A stretch of 64,000 bases of DNA from DATEOR01 sp963766725 (GTDB lineage Bacteria; Actinomycetota; Thermoleophilia; Gaiellales; Gaiellaceae): contig CAVYBK010000001.1 in NCBI GenBank assembly GCA_963766725.1, positions 124,001 to 188,000 on the forward strand, in the 5' to 3' direction. Under the pieces are notes generated by a model, which was not told the DNA's origin, made no database searches, and saw only the letters and a program-made list of their open reading frames with translations. Below, in pieces: positions 61,038 to 64,000 of the stretch. The position numbers and the translations under genes are program-made. Positions within the stretch are counted from its first letter, which is position 1; the number at the start of each line of letters is the position of its first letter.

Positions 61038-62232
61038 GTCGAACCGCGTCGGGCAAGCGGTCGCGCTTGGGATCGTGCTCGTGACCATCTCGTGGGCGCT
61101 CCTGCACACCGGCTTCTGGAGCCGGACGCAGATCATCGATACGCCGGTCTACGAGCGGTACGGCGAGGCGATCCTCGACGGGCAGGTGCCCTATCGGGAC
61201 TTCGACCTGGAATATCCGCCGGCCGCCCTGCCGGCCTTCGTGCTCCCCGCGCTCGCGCAGGAGGACGACTACGGCTCCGTCTTCGAGGTCTTGATGTGGG
61301 CCTGCGCGGTCGCGGCGATCGTTGCTCTCGGCCTCGCGCTCGCAGCGGTCGAGGCGGGCACCGCCCGGCTCTACTCGGCCATTTGCTTCCTCGCGCTCGC
61401 GCCGCTCGCCCTGGGCACGGTGCTCCTCTCGCGGTACGACCTGTGGCCGGCTGCCCTCACGATCGCCGCCCTCGCCGCGTTCGTCGGGAGGAGGGAGCGG
61501 ATCGGGTTCGGAGTGCTCGGGCTCGCGGTCGCAGCGAAGATCTATCCGCTCGTGCTCCTCCCGGTCGCGCTCGTCTGGATGGCGAAGCGGCGCGGGACGC
61601 GAGAGCTCTGGATCGGTCTCGGGTGCTTCGCCGCCGTGCTCGCTCTCTGCTTCGTCCCGTTTCTGATCCTCGCCCCGGGCGGAGTTGCCCACAGCATCGG
61701 CACGCAGCTCGGGCGGCCGCTCCAGCTCGAGAGCCTCGGCGCGTCGCTTCTCCTCGCCGCCGAGCAGCTCGGCATCTACGACGCGACGGTGACGAACTCG
61801 CACGGCTCGCAGAACCTGGCCGGCTCGCTGCCAGACACGATCGCCTCCCTCCTGACCGCGTTCCAGTTCGTCGCTGTCGGGCTCGTCTGGGCGCTCTTTG
61901 CCGCGCGCGACCGGGGGCGCGAGGGCCTGCTCACCGCGGGCGCTGCCACGGTCGCAGCCTTCGTCGCGTTCGGGAAGGTGCTCTCGCCGCAGTTCCTGAT
62001 CTGGCTTCTTCCGCTCGTCCCCGCCGTGGCCGGCGCGGGCGGGCTGGCGGCGTGCGCCGTGCTCCTCGTCTCCCTCGTCACCACGCAGCTCTGGTTCCCG
62101 TTTCGCTACTGGGACGTGGTCGCGCTCGAGCCGGTCGGGTGGCTCGTCCTCGTCCGCGATCTCCTGCTCGTCGCGCTTTACGCGATTCTCTTGGTCGCGC
62201 TAACCAGAGCCCGAGACCCGACGAAGACCTGA
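61000..62232 (+). CDS. Polytopic membrane protein, GT87-like
   Basis: About 410 residues with ten or more helices. The segment TPVYERYGEAILDGQVPYRDFDLEYPP resembles the first loop of GT-C glycosyltransferases of the GT87 (mannosyl/arabinosyl) group, including the DxE-type acidic pair. Start is uncertain: TTG at 61000 is my choice; the frame stays open to 60934. Overlaps the previous gene by 38 bp, so the two are translated together. Confidence 0.7.
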   Translation: MSTSREHSFPRAESNRVGQAVALGIVLVTISWALLHTGFWSRTQIIDTPVYERYGEAILDGQVPYRDFDLEYPPAALPAFVLPALAQEDDYGSVFEVLMWACAVAAIVALGLALAAVEAGTARLYSAICFLALAPLALGTVLLSRYDLWPAALTIAALAAFVGRRERIGFGVLGLAVAAKIYPLVLLPVALVWMAKRRGTRELWIGLGCFAAVLALCFVPFLILAPGGVAHSIGTQLGRPLQLESLGASLLLAAEQLGIYDATVTNSHGSQNLAGSLPDTIASLLTAFQFVAVGLVWALFAARDRGREGLLTAGAATVAAFVAFGKVLSPQFLIWLLPLVPAVAGAGGLAACAVLLVSLVTTQLWFPFRYWDVVALEPVGWLVLVRDLLLVALYAILLVALTRARDPTKT

Positions 62233-62333
62233 GCCGCCGTACCGAGCTGAACCGAGCGATGCGCTGCTTCCTGCGTCCTTGCCTCTCGCACTTCATCTCG
62301 GCCCGCCGGCGAGGCTCCGTCGAGTCCCGGGCT

Positions 62334-63107
62334 CTAGTCGACGGGGACGCGAAGCGGCTCGCATCGCGTAGCGCGGCCCTCGGCGTCGCACTCGACCACT
62401 GCGCCCTCGATGCGCACGCCCCCGTCGGCGGGATGGAAGCGCACCGGCATGGCCGTCCGCATCCGCTCGATCGCGAGCTCGGCGCGGACGCCGATGACGG
62501 AGTCGTGCGGGCCGGTCATGCCCGCATCCGTGATCGCGGCGGTGCCTCCCGGCTGCACGCGCGCGTCGTTCGTCTGCACATGGGTGTGCGTGCCGATCAC
62601 TGCGGTCACGCGGCCGTCGAGCATGCGGGCAAGGGCGACCTTCTCGCTCGTCGCCTCGGCGTGGAAGTCCACGACCACGATCTTGGCCTGGCGCCGGGCC
62701 TCCTCGACGAGATCGTCGACGATGAGAAACGGGCTCTGCGGCGGCGAGAGGAAGAGGGCGCCCTGGAGATTGACCACAGCGACCGGCGTGCCGTCGGCTG
62801 CCGGCTGCACGGTGAGGCCTCGTCCCGGTCCGCCGAGGTTCTCCGGGCGGATGACGGGCCCCTCCCGCTCGAGCACCGGGATGATGTCTTTCTGGCGCCA
62901 GACGTGGTTGCCGAGCGTGATCACGTCGGCGCCAGCGGCGAGGATCTTGTCCGCGAGCTTCGCGGTGATCCCCACGCCGTCGGCGGCGTTCTCGCCGTTC
63001 ACGATGCAGAAGCCGACGCCGAGCTCCTCCTTGAGCGAAGGCAGCCGAGCCTCGAGCGCTCGCCGGCCCGGTGGGCCGAAGACGTCTGCGATGAAGAGGA
63101 TGACCAG
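62334..63107 (-). CDS. YmdB/TIGR00282-type metallophosphoesterase, no standard start codon
   Basis: A 257-residue phosphoesterase related to YmdB. Metal ligands are in LFIADVFGPPGRR, VNGENAADGVG, LGNHVW, VDFHAEATSEK and GTHTHVQTND. The standard in-frame start is GTG 63002, but that would cut off the first metal ligand. The only candidate that keeps it is a CTG at 63107, 14 nt after the M23 stop. Either CTG is used or an ATG/GTG was lost to an error. Such enzymes hydrolyse cyclic or 2-prime,3-prime nucleotides. Confidence 0.85.
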   Translation of the reverse strand: MVILFIADVFGPPGRRALEARLPSLKEELGVGFCIVNGENAADGVGITAKLADKILAAGADVITLGNHVWRQKDIIPVLEREGPVIRPENLGGPGRGLTVQPAADGTPVAVVNLQGALFLSPPQSPFLIVDDLVEEARRQAKIVVVDFHAEATSEKVALARMLDGRVTAVIGTHTHVQTNDARVQPGGTAAITDAGMTGPHDSVIGVRAELAIERMRTAMPVRFHPADGGVRIEGAVVECDAEGRATRCEPLRVPVD

Positions 63108-63120
63108 CTCGGGCCCGGCT

Positions 63121-63909
63121 CTAGGGCACGGCGAGCGAGCCGGCCGCGTGCACTTCGATGTGGACGTGCTGGCCGCGGTCCTGCGTGTAGCGGGCGAGCG
63201 CGGCCTGCTCGACCGAGGAGAGGTCGATGATCCGGCCGATCTTCGTCCGCCCTGCCGAGACGGTCATCCCGACGGTCAGCGCAGGGTCCGGCCGGAGGTT
63301 GGTCAGCGTGACGACGACCCCCGGGTTGCCCGACGGCTGGATGTCGATTCGGACGCCGTACGGCTTCCCGTTCACGATCTGGTCCGAGACGGCCATCACG
63401 CTTCCGTCCACCGGCGTGTAGACGTCGGTGCCGGTCGGCGCGCCGACGTCGAGCCCGCCCGTCTCCGGTCCCACGCCTCCGCTGATCTGGTAGTAGCGGA
63501 TGCCCGAGCTCGAGTCGCCGAAGAAACGGTTGACCATCCGCTTCAGGAGGCCGGCGTTCGCCTGCGTCCCGATCGGGTCGAGCGCGAGCGTGCTCGCCCC
63601 CGAGGAGTGGTAGCCGATCGCGGTGACCCGGCTCTGGTTGATCGGGAGCTGGAGGCGGAGGGTGTCCTGCAGGGCGACGATCTGCGCCCGCGGCGGGCCC
63701 GCCGGCAGGAGCCGCGCGGTCGGCGCCGGGCCGGTGTTCGTGACCTCCGCGGTCTTGCCCGAGCCGAACGCCGTGAGCATGAGCACGACGAGGCAGACGC
63801 ACGCCACGACCGCCAATGCGGCCGTGCGTCGCGCCCTGCGAACCCTCGCGCGCATCGCTTGCCGTTCAGCGGCGCGGTAGGCAAGCCCGGGAGCCTGGGG
63901 CTGGGCCAT
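63121..63909 (-). CDS. Membrane-anchored M23/LytM-like protein, degenerate site
   Basis: A 262-residue protein. One membrane helix (TAALAVVACVCLVVLMLTAFG) follows a basic cytoplasmic start, and a LytM-type domain ends it. The HxH of the active site is intact (GQHVHIEVH), but in the first motif, normally HxGxD, the sequence is ETGGLDVGAPTGTDVY with threonine where histidine should be. It is probably not an active endopeptidase and may act like LytM regulators of cell division. ATG at 63909; TAGCGT (63922-63917) is 7 nt upstream. Confidence 0.8.
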   Translation of the reverse strand: MAQPQAPGLAYRAAERQAMRARVRRARRTAALAVVACVCLVVLMLTAFGSGKTAEVTNTGPAPTARLLPAGPPRAQIVALQDTLRLQLPINQSRVTAIGYHSSGASTLALDPIGTQANAGLLKRMVNRFFGDSSSGIRYYQISGGVGPETGGLDVGAPTGTDVYTPVDGSVMAVSDQIVNGKPYGVRIDIQPSGNPGVVVTLTNLRPDPALTVGMTVSAGRTKIGRIIDLSSVEQAALARYTQDRGQHVHIEVHAAGSLAVP

Positions 63910-64000
63910 CCGCGGCACGCTAGCGGAGGTGCCCACTGCTTTCAAACGGATACCGCGGTCCTCGTCGGGCTCCGGCAGGAGGGCGAGGGAGCCGTCCGTC

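Noticed and set aside
1..64000. Mobile element, prophage, CRISPR or defence island
   Set aside because: I found no transposase, integrase, terminal repeat, spacer array or restriction gene; composition is even apart from a slightly AT-rich spot near 46.2 kb.

Overview
The window is GC-rich, densely coded bacterial chromosome, most likely from the Actinomycetota. Thermoleophilia-like is my best guess, not a proof. Grounds: high GC in all genes; a full nuo operon in actinobacterial order; GTG and TTG starts everywhere; an MqnD-type futalosine menaquinone gene; a Streptomyces-type subtilisin-inhibitor domain; and a strikingly high share of promoters that put a TANNNT box 6-8 nt before the start codon, meaning leaderless mRNAs. 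I see no insertion sequence, prophage or CRISPR array. It reads as ordinary chromosome.

Layout. 1-9.3 kb (minus): the complex I operon nuoA-nuoL, cut off in nuoL. 9.5-12.5 kb (plus): A-type Fe-S carrier, ferredoxin-NADP reductase, a zinc ribbon and fumC. 12.6-16.8 kb: a very large secreted subtilase with many frameshifts, closed by a clear terminator. 17.2-23.4 kb: lipoate synthesis (lipA, lipB) with a 2-oxoacid dehydrogenase E1-alpha/E1-beta/E2 operon and two tandem cupins. 23.5-25.7 kb: small zinc-ribbon, ASCH-like, Nudix and MFS genes. 25.7-27.9 kb: groES-groEL behind two CIRCE operators. 27.9-36.5 kb: a secreted beta-propeller-like protein, ygfZ, tRNA-Arg, cupin, periplasmic-binding-like, Rieske, ornithine-cyclodeaminase-like, DtxR-type regulator and mqnD genes. 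36.5-49.9 kb: a catabolic island with thiolase, aldehyde dehydrogenase, GabT-like transaminase, three crotonases including PaaG, and the phenylacetyl-CoA epoxidase genes paaABCD facing a TetR regulator with a 20-bp palindrome between them. 49.9-53.8 kb: lipid kinase and a second 2-oxoacid dehydrogenase cluster. 53.9-64 kb: CHRD protein, thioredoxin-fold protein without cysteines, SDH-type ClpP-like protease, phosphodiesterase, pcm, GtrA and polytopic membrane proteins, a YmdB-like phosphoesterase and a degenerate M23 protein.

How the parts connect. Complex I, menaquinone synthesis, fumarase and the lipoylated dehydrogenases (with LipA and LipB) form a respiratory core. PaaABCD, PaaG, a PaaF-like hydratase and a PcaF/PaaJ-like thiolase cover much of aerobic phenylacetate breakdown; PaaE, PaaK, PaaZ and PaaH are not in the window, and no E3 accompanies either E2.

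Most unusual: two copies of a palindromic element that fill nuoI-nuoJ and nuoC-nuoD exactly from stop codon to start codon. Each encodes a near-identical micro-peptide (19 and 29 residues) coupled by one-base overlaps on both sides. The palindrome ends change together (ATG...CAT in one copy, GTG...CAC in the other). Second is the recurring leaderless, often shared divergent promoter. Caution: many genes carry frameshifts, and almost all those I resolved are single-base insertions, which points to sequencing error rather than gene decay.
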